Source: Anaerospora hongkongensis (GTDB lineage Bacteria > Bacillota > Negativicutes > Sporomusales > DSM-15969). From it: a stretch of DNA of 64,000 bases. Each line of letters begins with the position of its first letter. Positions within the stretch are counted from its first letter, which is position 1. The notes under the pieces were generated by a model that saw only the letters and a program-made list of their open reading frames with translations, was not told where the DNA came from and ran no database searches. Positions 56,974 to 64,000 of this stretch are shown here, piece by piece. The position numbers and the translations under genes are program-made. The stretch is taken from the NCBI RefSeq assembly GCF_004339805.1, contig NZ_SLUI01000006.1, positions 105,399 through 169,398 of the forward strand, in the 5' to 3' direction.

Positions 56974-57273
56974 ATGCCCCCTGTAATCATAAACTCAAAA
57001 TGCACTGGATGTGGCGCTTGCGAGATGATTTGCCCGGGCGATTTAATGACAGTTGCCGGTAAAAAGGCACATTGCCGCAGCAGAAGAGACTGCTGGGACT
57101 GCATGTCCTGCGTGAAGGCATGCCCGGCTCAGGCGATTGAGATTCGTATTCCTTATCAACTGGGCTATTATCCGGCTAGATTGGTGCCGGAGGTTAGGGA
57201 AAAAACGATCCTTTGGACCTGTACCGATATTAATGGTAAGGTAGAACAATTTTGCGTGAAAACGCGTAATTAA
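56974..57273 (+). CDS. Two-cluster ferredoxin related to AprB
   Basis: A 99-aa iron-sulfur protein. C-T-G-C-G-A-C-E-M-I-C-P (residues 10-21) and C-W-D-C-M-S-C-V-K-A-C-P (about 40-51) bind two 4Fe-4S clusters. The C-terminal part reads K-T-I-L-W-T-C-T-D-I-N-G-K-V-E-Q-F, resembling the I-M-W-T-x-x-x-x-N-G-x-V-x-x-F segment of AprB, whose longer tail is missing here. It should carry electrons to or from the flavoprotein. ATG 56974 follows GGAGGTGAG. Confidence 0.85.
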   Translation: MPPVIINSKCTGCGACEMICPGDLMTVAGKKAHCRSRRDCWDCMSCVKACPAQAIEIRIPYQLGYYPARLVPEVREKTILWTCTDINGKVEQFCVKTRN

Positions 57274-57274
57274 C

Positions 57275-57323
57275 CAAAAAAGAGGCGGCGAAATCCAGTT
57301 CGGATCGCGACGCTTCTTTTTTC
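57275..57323 (+). terminator. Terminator of the oxidoreductase operon
   Basis: AAAAAAGA, GCG and CGA on one side pair with TCG, CGC and TCTTTTTT on the other, giving a long imperfect hairpin ending in Ts. Confidence 0.75.
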
Positions 57324-57351
57324 TGCGAATTTGGGACCAGGCTAGTCTTAT

Positions 57352-58369
57352 GGGGTCAGGCTTGACTTATTTTAAAAATTGACTTATTTGTAATTACAGG
57401 TCATAATTATTGGCAAATATATCTCAAAAAGTGGGGTTTATATGGCGAGAAAACCAAGGATACATTATGAAAACGCTATATACCATGTTATTGCGAGAGG
57501 CAACAATCGGGAGGATATATTCTTAGATGCCGGAGATAAAGATAAGTACTTAGAACTAGTAGGTAAGTATAAACAAAAGTATGGGTTTGAACTGTTTGCC
57601 TACGTACTCATGGATAATCACGTTCATCTACTAGTCTGTATAGATCAGATACCAATATCCAAAATCATGCAGGGAATCCAACAAACATATACCCAATACT
57701 ACAATAAAAAGTATCGACATATTGGACATGTATTTCAACAACGGTATAAGGCATTTTTGTGTAACAGTGACTCTTATCTTCTCTCAATTGTATGTTATAT
57801 ACATCAAAACCCTTGTCGGGCGAATCTGTCAGATGGCCTTAATTATAAGTGGAGCAGCCATACTAATTACCTGTTGGGGCAACGCGGTAATTCTGCAAAT
57901 CCAATCGTTGTTTTACAAATGTTTAATGATGATATGGCAAAAGCAGTTAAGCAATATGGTGACCTTGTCTATCAAGAACAAAAAGAAATTCGAATTAATC
58001 AAGTTATTGGAGTTGAGGCGGGGAGGCAACATATTATTGCCGACAATTCCCCCCTTCCAGCTAAGCAAGATGAGCAGCAACCTTTTACAAAGAAAGAGCG
58101 AACCTTTGAACAAATTGCTGATAAAATAGCAGTAGATAGAGGCATATCTATCGAGCAACTATTGGGAAAATGTCGGGTTCGTAAAGTTGCTGAAGCAAGA
58201 AATGACCTAATATATCGAATTATTGAATCAAAAATGTATAGCAGAGCGGAGCTAGCGAAAAAACTAGATGTTGATGCGGCTATCGTAACGCGTGGATATG
58301 AGCGTGGTAAGGTAATACAATGCAATCTGGAAATAAGTCAAGTCGATTAAATAAGTCAAGCCTGACCCC
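57352..58369 (+). mobile_element. RAYT (IS200-like) element with 20-bp inverted ends
   Basis: The 20 bases at 57352-57371 (GGGGTCAGGC-TTGACTTATT) recur as a perfect inverted repeat at 58350-58369. Each end has a second inner copy of TTGACTTATT or its complement. The element encloses a single Y1 transposase gene, whose stop overlaps the right end by one base. Confidence 0.88.
57442..58350 (+). CDS. REP-associated tyrosine transposase (RAYT, Y1/HUH family)
   Basis: A 302-aa protein starting M-A-R-K-P-R-I-H-Y-E-N-A-I-Y-H-V-I-A-R-G-N-N, the RAYT opening. The metal-binding HUH motif is M-D-N-H-V-H-L-L-V near residue 57, and the catalytic Tyr is expected in the helix with I-Q-Q-T-Y-T-Q-Y-Y-N-K-K-Y near 85. 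A C-terminal extension contains a helix-turn-helix-like A-D-K-I-A-V-D-R-G-I-S-I-E-Q-L. Such enzymes nick single-stranded DNA at palindromic REP ends. The gene is intact, and related ends exist at 52,678. Confidence 0.92.
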   Translation: MARKPRIHYENAIYHVIARGNNREDIFLDAGDKDKYLELVGKYKQKYGFELFAYVLMDNHVHLLVCIDQIPISKIMQGIQQTYTQYYNKKYRHIGHVFQQRYKAFLCNSDSYLLSIVCYIHQNPCRANLSDGLNYKWSSHTNYLLGQRGNSANPIVVLQMFNDDMAKAVKQYGDLVYQEQKEIRINQVIGVEAGRQHIIADNSPLPAKQDEQQPFTKKERTFEQIADKIAVDRGISIEQLLGKCRVRKVAEARNDLIYRIIESKMYSRAELAKKLDVDAAIVTRGYERGKVIQCNLEISQVD

Positions 58370-58403
58370 CTAAGTACAACGGTTTCAAGTGAGGTGGCAG
58401 TAA

Positions 58404-58958
58404 ATTATTTCTGATGAAGAACTTGCAAGGCAATTGCAGCAGGGAAACGAGACCGCATTGGAGACTATGGTTTCTCGCTACCATTCTAAGATATTTGCCT
58501 ATATCTATCGGATGAGTAAAAATTACCATAGCGCTAACGATATTACCCAAGAGGTATTTATCAAAATATGCCGGAATATAAAGCAATACAACTCAGAGTT
58601 TCTTTTCAAAACGTGGATTTATACAATTGCGTCAAACACATGTAAGGATTATTTGAAAAGCGCATATGTGCAAAAAACGGTTCCTGGTTTTGAGATGGGT
58701 GATAATGTTCGGGACGATGAGGATACGCCGGAAGAATTCTTGCAGAAGCAGGATGAACGGGAGGCGATTATGGAAGTTCTAAATCAATTGGGAGATATTC
58801 ACCGCGAAGTAGTTGTCCTGCGTTTTTATGAAGAATTAAAGATAGAAGAAATTGCTGTAGTATTGAATATTCCTGTGGGGACAGTTAAATCAAGGTTATC
58901 TCATGGATTGCATAATCTTAAAAAACTGCTTAAAGAGGGGGGCGAAGAACTTGGATAA
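58404..58958 (+). CDS. ECF-type RNA polymerase sigma factor with apparent ATT start
   Basis: A 184-aa sigma factor. Region 2 has F-A-Y-I-Y-R-M-S and D-I-T-Q-E-V-F-I-K; region 4 has L-G-D-I-H-R-E-V-V-V-L-R-F-Y-E-E-L-K-I-E-E-I-A and P-V-G-T-V-K-S-R-L. The conserved beginning S-D-E-E-L-A-R-Q-L-Q-Q-G lies upstream of the first ordinary start (TTG 58434). The frame opens after the TAA at 58401, and GAGGTGG (58391-58397) is ideally placed for ATT 58404. A rare AUU start is therefore likely. The RAYT right end is 22 bp before that site. Confidence 0.82.
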   Translation: MISDEELARQLQQGNETALETMVSRYHSKIFAYIYRMSKNYHSANDITQEVFIKICRNIKQYNSEFLFKTWIYTIASNTCKDYLKSAYVQKTVPGFEMGDNVRDDEDTPEEFLQKQDEREAIMEVLNQLGDIHREVVVLRFYEELKIEEIAVVLNIPVGTVKSRLSHGLHNLKKLLKEGGEELG

Positions 58959-59838
58959 ATATCAAGAAATTCTTAACGAGATTGATAAGGATGAAAATGA
59001 TGAAGAGATGGTTGCTGTTTTAAATAAATTATCCGAATATACCGTTCCTAAGCCTACTGCTGCGATGACCAGCAGCTTGCTCTGTAATCTCAAAGCAGCT
59101 TTGCAGGAAAATGCTAGTCATGATGATGTTCCCATTCTTAAACCTGTTGATCGAGTAGCAATAGAAAGGTCTGCCAGTGATGGCAGTCTACTCTCTGTCT
59201 TACGTCTGGTAGAAATCCAGTTGGATATTTTGAGCTGGCGGTTTATGGCAATGACCAGTTTGCTTATTTTTGCAGGCATCTTTTTAACGAACGGTGATAG
59301 AGCTGCGTTGATTTTTTTAACAAATGGAGCGCCAGTTCTAGGACTATTAACGCTTTTTTATGAGCAGAGAGCAGAGCTTTATGGTACAAATGAACTGGAA
59401 GCGTCTTGTCCTTATACACCTGCCCAATTGGCTAGTGCCAGAATTATTGTGACTTTGGGATATACGATCATTGTTTGTCTGGCTGCTACGGGGATGATCG
59501 CCCTTGCTTTTTCTGATATGCTGACCAATGAAAAAATGCTGTTATGGAAGGCTGTTTTTGCATGGCTGGCACCCATGGTGTTTTTCTTAGGTATCGCATT
59601 GGCTGTTTCTTTGCGCTTGGGCGCTATGTATGGCTGCGGAGCATCATTTATCATGTGGGTAGCGCAAATTATTTTTGAACAAAGTGATGTTGGAAAAAGT
59701 TTTATACAAATCAATCTAGTTAGAACTGGCTTGATACAGCAAGTACCAATGATACTTTTAGCGATCGGTCTCATATTGATTGCAATCTATCTACGCTATA
59801 TGCGTGTCGAAAATATGGACTACTCCCAAGAGGGATAA
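58951..59838 (+). CDS. Membrane protein coupled to the ECF sigma factor, possible anti-sigma factor or ABC permease partner
   Basis: A 295-aa protein with a cytoplasmic N-terminus (1-105), six membrane helices (110-290) and a short tail. TTG 58951 overlaps the sigma stop and follows GAGGGGGG. Its position just after a sigma gene suggests an anti-sigma factor, with the acidic N-terminal region (E-I-D-K-D-E-N-D-E-E-M) as the binding part. Its membrane part resembles permease-type zf-HC2-lacking regulators found with ABC genes. No zinc motif is present. Confidence 0.65.
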   Translation: MDKYQEILNEIDKDENDEEMVAVLNKLSEYTVPKPTAAMTSSLLCNLKAALQENASHDDVPILKPVDRVAIERSASDGSLLSVLRLVEIQLDILSWRFMAMTSLLIFAGIFLTNGDRAALIFLTNGAPVLGLLTLFYEQRAELYGTNELEASCPYTPAQLASARIIVTLGYTIIVCLAATGMIALAFSDMLTNEKMLLWKAVFAWLAPMVFFLGIALAVSLRLGAMYGCGASFIMWVAQIIFEQSDVGKSFIQINLVRTGLIQQVPMILLAIGLILIAIYLRYMRVENMDYSQEG

Positions 59839-59853
59839 AAGAGAGAGAAAAAT

Positions 59854-60759
59854 ATGTTAGAGCTATCTTCCATTACAAAATGTTTTAAAAAAAATTGTGT
59901 AATCCATGACATTTCCCTTTCGTTACCTAAGGGATTACATGTGATGACTGGACCTAATGGGGCGGGCAAAACGACTTTATTACGCATCCTTGCAGGAATT
60001 ATTGCGCCAACAACTGGTCAAGTATCTCTTAATGGAATGTTTCTCCCTACTGACAGTGTCAGGTTTAAAGCCCATATGGGATACCTGCCTCAGCACTTTG
60101 GCATTTATCCTGAAATGACCGCGCAAGAATTTTTGCGATATTTTGCAGAATTAAAGGGGATTCCTGCTGCAGTGGCTGGTGCAAAGGTTGAAGAGGTAAT
60201 GGATATTGCCCAAATTGCTTCCTTTCCTAATAAAACCTTACGGGACTGGACAAAGGGGATGCGCCAAAAGGTCGGTATCGCCCAAGGGTTATTAAACGAC
60301 CCCGATCTTCTCCTTATGGATGAGCCACTGTCTGGACTTGACCCGGAAGAACGTTTTTATTTTTGCAATTTATTTTCCCGGTTAGCCTCTGAACGTATTG
60401 TCCTATTGAGTACTCATATCGTTTCAGAATTAACGGACCTGGCAAATAGCATCATGTTGTTACATAGTAAAAAACTAAAGTTTAAAGGTCCAATCTCTGC
60501 AATGATAGACACTGCCAGAAGCTTTGTTTGGGAAGCTAGTTTGTCTGAGCGCGAGTGGAATGAGAAAAAACATGAATTAATCGTCAGCAGCTTACGGGCT
60601 GATAACGGTTTGTATGAAATAAGGATCATAAGCAATGTTCGGCCGGAGCTTACGGGGGTGCGTTCTGTGGAGCCCACCTTGGAGGATGCCTATATCTATC
60701 TAGTATCCCAGGGTGACTCAACAAGCGAAAGAAATGGTATTGATAATGATAGAAATTAA
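59854..60759 (+). CDS. ABC transporter ATP-binding protein 1
   Basis: A 301-aa ATPase. Walker A is G-P-N-G-A-G-K-T-T near residue 34, the Q loop lies in Y-L-P-Q-H-F-G-I-Y, and the signature is the unusual D-W-T-K-G-M-R-Q in place of L-S-G-G-Q. Walker B is L-L-L-M-D-E-P, followed by the H loop S-T-H-I. The C-terminal 80 residues are an extra domain as in CcmA-type ATPases. It and the second ATPase may form a heterodimer with the large permease. Confidence 0.92.
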   Translation: MLELSSITKCFKKNCVIHDISLSLPKGLHVMTGPNGAGKTTLLRILAGIIAPTTGQVSLNGMFLPTDSVRFKAHMGYLPQHFGIYPEMTAQEFLRYFAELKGIPAAVAGAKVEEVMDIAQIASFPNKTLRDWTKGMRQKVGIAQGLLNDPDLLLMDEPLSGLDPEERFYFCNLFSRLASERIVLLSTHIVSELTDLANSIMLLHSKKLKFKGPISAMIDTARSFVWEASLSEREWNEKKHELIVSSLRADNGLYEIRIISNVRPELTGVRSVEPTLEDAYIYLVSQGDSTSERNGIDNDRN

Positions 60760-61504
60760 TCACCTCAATAAACAATACAACAACAATTGCATGGCGCTGA
60801 ACGATATTACTTGCCGCATAGGCACAGGTGTATTCGGTCTCTTAGGGGAAAATGGTGCGGGGAAAAGTACCTTATTAAAGATTCTGGCAACGATGATTGA
60901 GCCTACGGGTGGTAAGGTAACAGTTAATGGCTTAGATTTATGCTCAGAGCAAGCTGTAATTCGTAAGCAATTGGGGTATTTACCCCAGGAATTTGGTTTT
61001 TACACTAGGTTGACCGGTTTTGAGATGCTCGAGTATTATGCGGTATTAAAAGGGCTAACAAATAAACAGGCAAGAACAATACAGGTGAATGAGGCCCTGG
61101 AAGTAGTAAATCTTGCAGAGGTTAGGAATAGAAGGATTTCCACTTATTCCTTTGGCATGAAACAAAGGCTGGGATTTGCACAGGCTTTATTGGGCAAACC
61201 CCAGCTTTTGATCATGGATGAACCTACAGTTGGTCTTGACCCTGTCGAACGCAATAATATCCGCAAGGTAATCATTGAACTGGGAAGGAAAATAACGATT
61301 ATCTATTCTACCCATATCATTGCTGATATTGAAGCTTGTTGCTCTGAGGTTGCGGTATTACGTCAAGGAAGTTTGGTATTTCAAGGAAAACCGGATGAAC
61401 TTGCTAAGCTGGCCGCAGGAATGAGTTGGCAGGTAAAAGATGCGCCTGCAAAAGACGGTTATAAGTCATTGATGGAAGCAGCGAGGCAAGAGGACGATGA
61501 ATAA
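60746..61504 (+). CDS. ABC transporter ATP-binding protein 2
   Basis: A 252-aa ATPase with Walker A G-E-N-G-A-G-K-S-T, Q loop Y-L-P-Q-E-F-G-F-Y, signature Y-S-F-G-M-K-Q-R, Walker B L-L-I-M-D-E-P and H loop S-T-H-I. The signature is again degenerate, common in ABC-2 (CcmA-like) exporters. ATG 60746 overlaps the preceding stop, and its own stop overlaps the next ATG, so the three genes are co-translated. Confidence 0.92.
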   Translation: MIEINHLNKQYNNNCMALNDITCRIGTGVFGLLGENGAGKSTLLKILATMIEPTGGKVTVNGLDLCSEQAVIRKQLGYLPQEFGFYTRLTGFEMLEYYAVLKGLTNKQARTIQVNEALEVVNLAEVRNRRISTYSFGMKQRLGFAQALLGKPQLLIMDEPTVGLDPVERNNIRKVIIELGRKITIIYSTHIIADIEACCSEVAVLRQGSLVFQGKPDELAKLAAGMSWQVKDAPAKDGYKSLMEAARQEDDE

Positions 61505-63845
61505 TATAATGGCAATTGCCTTGCAAGAAATGCGAGTAGGCATAAAAGGTATTAGTTATTGGGTACTTGTAGTTATAGTCAATTGTCTCTTATTTTACTC
61601 TTTATATGAGGAGCGATTTTTTGCGCTTAAAGCCATTGCGGTTTTCTATCTGTTTTTTGTCTTTTGGAATATCGGTATGATTTCCAGGGATTGGCGCAGT
61701 GGCACGGTAGAGATTGTTAGCACACTTCCTTGTAAAGATTGGGAGTTGCTGCTAGGGAGAGCAGTAAGCAGCTTTTTGCTTTTAGGTCTGCTGGGGATGC
61801 AGATGTTTTTCGTCGTGGCGGCGATGGTACTGTTCGTTTTTCCTGCGCCAGTGCCTTTTTTTGACCTGTTAGGGAACTATTGGTTGAATTATTTGTTGAT
61901 CATTATCAATTCCATATGTGTTACTTTGTTTATAGATACGATCTGTCGTTCCAATATTTTTTTAGCCGCATTGATAACCGCTATTTATCTACTAGTGAGT
62001 AGTATTCTTGATGGTGATCATAATACCTTATTGCCATATTGGTTGCCACCGGTAAATTTGGCATATAATCTGGCCGCTACAGAATTTCCTTCACAGCTTA
62101 CAGGGCGCTTTCCTAAGAATGGATTTTTACCAATGGTTTTGTGCCAGCAGTTGGGGCTTTCCGCAATGTTGTTTTTAGGCAGCTATTATATTTATAGTAA
62201 GCGGCGTTCTAGGGAAAAACGGGGATTATCAACCATAGTGCTGGCAACAGCTGCCTTTGCTGTATTTTTGGCTGGTTCTCTTTCCTTCGTCCTGGAGTAT
62301 AAAGCGCGCGAGCAAAGTTATCAAGAGTCTTTTAAGAATGCGGTGGCTGATGCCGGACAAGCAGCAGATCGATCAAATAGGCTGCAACCGGTTAGCTATG
62401 TAATGGATATTAATTTGAAAACAGCCCTGAATACTGTAGACTGTGATGTAAAGCTGGTTTTAAAAAACACAGGTGACAGCCAGGTACAAGAGATTCCTCT
62501 GACCTTGAAAAATTATTATGCTGTTCAGCATGTAACCGATGGCAGTGGTGAACAACTTGTTTGGGAAAGACAAGGTGACTTTGTTGCGGTGAAACTAAAT
62601 GAGCCTCTTGCTGCCGGAGCCACTATGGAAATTGCTTTGCATTATTCGGGCAAAGTAGGGGAGTGGTTTACAGACTATGAGGCCCAGCCGAGGGGATTGA
62701 TCAATTTTGTTTCACCGGCGATGACCTTGTTACGGTCTGGCCATGCATGGTATCCGGTTTTAGGTAAAAACCCGGTATACAACATTGCTGAGTATCAGAG
62801 CAGATGGAGTAATGAGCCTATCCAGAACTTGTCGGCGCGCAATGTCTCCCACCTGCCTGCCGCCTTTGCGATAACTGTTGAAATCGATCGGGACATGGAA
62901 GTTGTTACGGGACTACCCTTACGAGAAGGGATTGATGTATCGGAGGGAACTGGCAGAAAGTTTACTTTTTTCAGTTCGTCTGCCCAGGACGCTTTTTTGC
63001 TAGCTGCTCCTTATGTAAAAATAGCGGATCAGAGCACTAATGTGACAGCTTATTGTGCAAAACTGCATGAAGAGAACGCAAATACAATCATTACACTAGT
63101 CAAGGATCGGACCACGTTTTATGAAAACCTGATACCCCGGACGAACAAGCAATATTTGAGCGTAGTTGAGGTGCCTCAATTCTTACTGGACAGCTGGCTG
63201 GAAGAAACTGCTGAACGCAGAAAATTAGGATTGAGAAATGCTATTTTGATCTCAGAATATTTCTGGAAATTATTGCCCAACGAAGAGACAAGTGAAAAGA
63301 AATTACAAATGCTTTATTTTGAAGAGGCTGTTCTCAGTCTTTGGTGGCCGGCATTTGATACAAGCGCCCCGGGAAGTATCAGTGCCGGGATGCTTTCTTA
63401 CATGTATACCTTATATAAAGAGAATGGATTAGGCAAAGCGTATTACGAGGATGTGAAACAATTTTGGCTGCAATTTAAGCCAGTGCCTAACTTGGTGGCT
63501 GGCGAGGATGGGGATAGAAGCCAGGCCGGGGGCGACAACCTGGTGGTAAAAGAGATTTTTTTAATCCTCGATGATATTAGGCAATCAGAGCTTGGTGATG
63601 AAGGTGTAAAATCCTTTATGCAAAAGATTTATGCAGAATCTGTCAACACATATGATAGAGAGCTTGGCTGGCCCGATATGCTTCACATTATGGATGATTT
63701 TGGACAGGAACTGTTACAAAAAGGTTATTCCACTCAACAAGTCAAGCGGATTATGACAGGGCCAAGGCAAAAGGCGGAAGCGATGAATTCCCAGAATTTA
63801 GTTTCTGTAGAAGAAGCAAAATCCTTTAGGTTTCGGGTTCGCTGA
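61497..63845 (+). CDS. ABC-2 permease fused to an M1-peptidase-like domain lacking the zinc motif
   Basis: A 782-aa protein. Residues 1-265 hold six to seven membrane helices of the ABC-2 type (F-W-N-I-G-M-I-S-R-D-W-R-S-G-T-V-E-I-V-S-T-L-P is characteristic). From about 295 it has an M1-aminopeptidase-like fold: V-M-D-I-N-L-K-T and L-H-Y-S-G-K-V-G-E-W, L-I-N-F-V-S-P-A, W-Y-P-V, and P-A-A-F-A-I-T-V-E. The expected H-E-x-x-H helix reads L-I-S-E-Y-F-W, so no zinc site is left. The external part may bind peptide rather than cut it. The substrate is unknown. Confidence 0.82.
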   Translation: MNNIMAIALQEMRVGIKGISYWVLVVIVNCLLFYSLYEERFFALKAIAVFYLFFVFWNIGMISRDWRSGTVEIVSTLPCKDWELLLGRAVSSFLLLGLLGMQMFFVVAAMVLFVFPAPVPFFDLLGNYWLNYLLIIINSICVTLFIDTICRSNIFLAALITAIYLLVSSILDGDHNTLLPYWLPPVNLAYNLAATEFPSQLTGRFPKNGFLPMVLCQQLGLSAMLFLGSYYIYSKRRSREKRGLSTIVLATAAFAVFLAGSLSFVLEYKAREQSYQESFKNAVADAGQAADRSNRLQPVSYVMDINLKTALNTVDCDVKLVLKNTGDSQVQEIPLTLKNYYAVQHVTDGSGEQLVWERQGDFVAVKLNEPLAAGATMEIALHYSGKVGEWFTDYEAQPRGLINFVSPAMTLLRSGHAWYPVLGKNPVYNIAEYQSRWSNEPIQNLSARNVSHLPAAFAITVEIDRDMEVVTGLPLREGIDVSEGTGRKFTFFSSSAQDAFLLAAPYVKIADQSTNVTAYCAKLHEENANTIITLVKDRTTFYENLIPRTNKQYLSVVEVPQFLLDSWLEETAERRKLGLRNAILISEYFWKLLPNEETSEKKLQMLYFEEAVLSLWWPAFDTSAPGSISAGMLSYMYTLYKENGLGKAYYEDVKQFWLQFKPVPNLVAGEDGDRSQAGGDNLVVKEIFLILDDIRQSELGDEGVKSFMQKIYAESVNTYDRELGWPDMLHIMDDFGQELLQKGYSTQQVKRIMTGPRQKAEAMNSQNLVSVEEAKSFRFRVR

Positions 63846-63888
63846 TGAACGTTTGATGGAAGATAATAGAAAATATGCAGGTATATAG

Positions 63889-63918
63889 ACAAGGCACTTT
63901 TGGTGTCTTGTTTTTTTT
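63889..63918 (+). terminator. Intrinsic terminator of the sigma-ABC operon
   Basis: ACAAGGCAC and GTGTCTTGT form a 9-bp stem (with G-U pairing) and end in eight Ts. The remaining bases to 64,000 show no gene. Confidence 0.85.
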
Positions 63919-64000
63919 ATATAAAAAATTGCCTTACTTTGAACCAAAGCAAAGTTACTCTCGTATTTATTATGGAGAGCAAGGTGGGAATAGCCACTAT

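Noticed and set aside
56352..57104. Minus-strand 250-aa frame across the flavoprotein and ferredoxin genes
   Set aside because: It overlaps two strongly supported genes, crosses their junction, and has no initiation signals.

Overview
The window most likely comes from a spore-forming, double-membraned Firmicute of the Negativicutes (Sporomusaceae-like). It combines a SpoVB-type flippase and Firmicute-style ribosome-binding sites with outer-envelope genes that only make sense in a diderm: ArnT/FlmK-like lipid A glycosyltransferases, a YdjC/NaxD-type deacetylase and a PhoPQ-like two-component system. This assignment is an inference from gene content; no rRNA or marker gene is present. No tRNA, rRNA or CRISPR array was seen.

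Positions 1 to about 32,000 are the right-hand part of a long-tailed (lambda/HK97-like, siphovirus-type) prophage whose left end lies outside the window. It opens with a toxin-antitoxin pair (88-661). An accessory block follows (851-4343): a catalytically dead amidoligase paralogue, an intact amidoligase, a gamma-glutamylcyclotransferase-like enzyme and several very small proteins. These genes sit behind copies of one dispersed promoter-like element that recurs at 28,057 and 28,373, beside the recombination genes. The morphogenesis module (4415-25,898) runs in canonical order: small and large terminase, gpW, portal, protease-capsid fusion, decoration protein, head-tail joining proteins, tube, a G/GT pair with a textbook -1 frameshift site, tape measure, gpM/L/K-like tip proteins, a gpI-J fusion, and three unusual distal tail proteins. 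Lysis genes (26,003-27,840) and tandem large serine recombinases (28,744-31,989) close the element.

Positions 32,200-48,025 form an envelope-modification island. A YdjC deacetylase, DedA and UPF0104 membrane proteins, a PAP2 phosphatase, a polyprenyl-phosphate sugar transferase, an epimerase and two ArnT/FlmK-like transferases lead into an OmpR/HK pair. A SpoVB-like flippase, an EamA protein, UppP and a second PAP2 protein follow. The gene set resembles the Francisella route that adds galactosamine to lipid A. Three promoters share a PhoP-box-like direct repeat with an 11-bp period, placed 11 bp upstream of a TAnACT -10 box, which suggests that the island's own regulator controls them.

Positions 48,500-63,918 are mixed chromosome: an AraC/GyrI regulator, a carotenoid-type membrane protein on the minus strand, a methyltransferase, an ECF-transporter S component and a cupin. 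Next comes a Crp/Fnr regulator with a transporter plus AprA/AprB-like oxidoreductase operon. A RAYT (REP-associated tyrosine transposase) element follows, with a solo MITE copy of its ends 4.6 kb upstream. The last operon encodes an ECF sigma factor, a membrane protein, two ABC ATPases and an ABC-2 permease fused to a dead M1-peptidase-like domain. The RAYT element ends about 20 bp upstream of the sigma gene's ribosome-binding site, and that gene seems to start at ATT.
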